The notes under the pieces were generated by a model. It had not been told where the DNA came from, did not search any database, and worked only from the letters and a program-made list of their open reading frames with translations. This document shows, piece by piece, positions 5,895 through 5,905 of a DNA stretch of 5,905 nt. The position numbers and the translations under genes were made by a program. The number at the start of each line of letters is the position of its first letter. Position 1 is the stretch's first letter. Source of the stretch: an uncultured Eubacteriales bacterium (GTDB taxonomy: Bacteria > Bacillota > Clostridia > Oscillospirales > Butyricicoccaceae); contig CAKUPI010000118.1 of the NCBI GenBank assembly GCA_934675045.1, positions 1 through 5,905 on the forward strand, read 5' to 3'.

Positions 5895-5905
5895 CCGTTG
5901 TTTTT

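Noticed and set aside
1..5905. Search by eye for tRNA genes, CRISPR repeats, insertion sequences and phage genes
   Set aside because: No cloverleaf, regularly spaced repeat, transposase or phage protein was seen; the protein-coding content is housekeeping.

Overview
The window looks like chromosomal DNA of an anaerobic, fairly GC-rich Firmicute, most likely from the clostridial/Oscillospiraceae side. The grounds are a clostridial-type pyruvate:ferredoxin oxidoreductase, strong AGGAGG ribosome binding sites, sigma-A type promoters, and an infC-rpmI-rplT operon behind a structured leader. Genus cannot be read from the sequence alone.

Layout, left to right. (1) Positions 1-2521, minus strand: the first 840 codons of nifJ (PFOR), cut by the left window edge inside its last domain. 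(2) Positions 2522-2767: a divergent AT-rich intergenic region with a minus-strand promoter for nifJ, a plus-strand promoter for comM, and an intrinsic terminator facing left that has no minus-strand gene before it. (3) Positions 2768-4282, plus strand: a complete comM/yifB AAA+ ATPase gene. (4) Positions 4283-4573: a non-coding stretch between convergent gene ends. It holds a tight cluster of DnaA-box-like sequences beside AT-rich DNA, then the rplT terminator. (5) Positions 4574-5711, minus strand: rplT (L20), rpmI (L35) and infC (IF-3), in the usual operon order infC-rpmI-rplT. infC appears to start at AUC. (6) Positions 5712-5894: the operon leader and promoter, with a consensus TTGACA-N17-TATAAT promoter, two tandem terminator-like hairpins, and an upstream segment able to pair with the second hairpin. 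This is the architecture expected of an L20-controlled attenuator.

The genes are housekeeping: pyruvate oxidation to acetyl-CoA, DNA branch migration, and translation. The feature that gene content does not explain is the DnaA-box cluster between the convergent comM and rplT ends, where there is no gene start to regulate and no dnaA gene in view. The infC leader and the orphan terminator also merit a second look. The 849-codon plus-strand reading frame lying over nifJ is an antisense shadow, not a gene.
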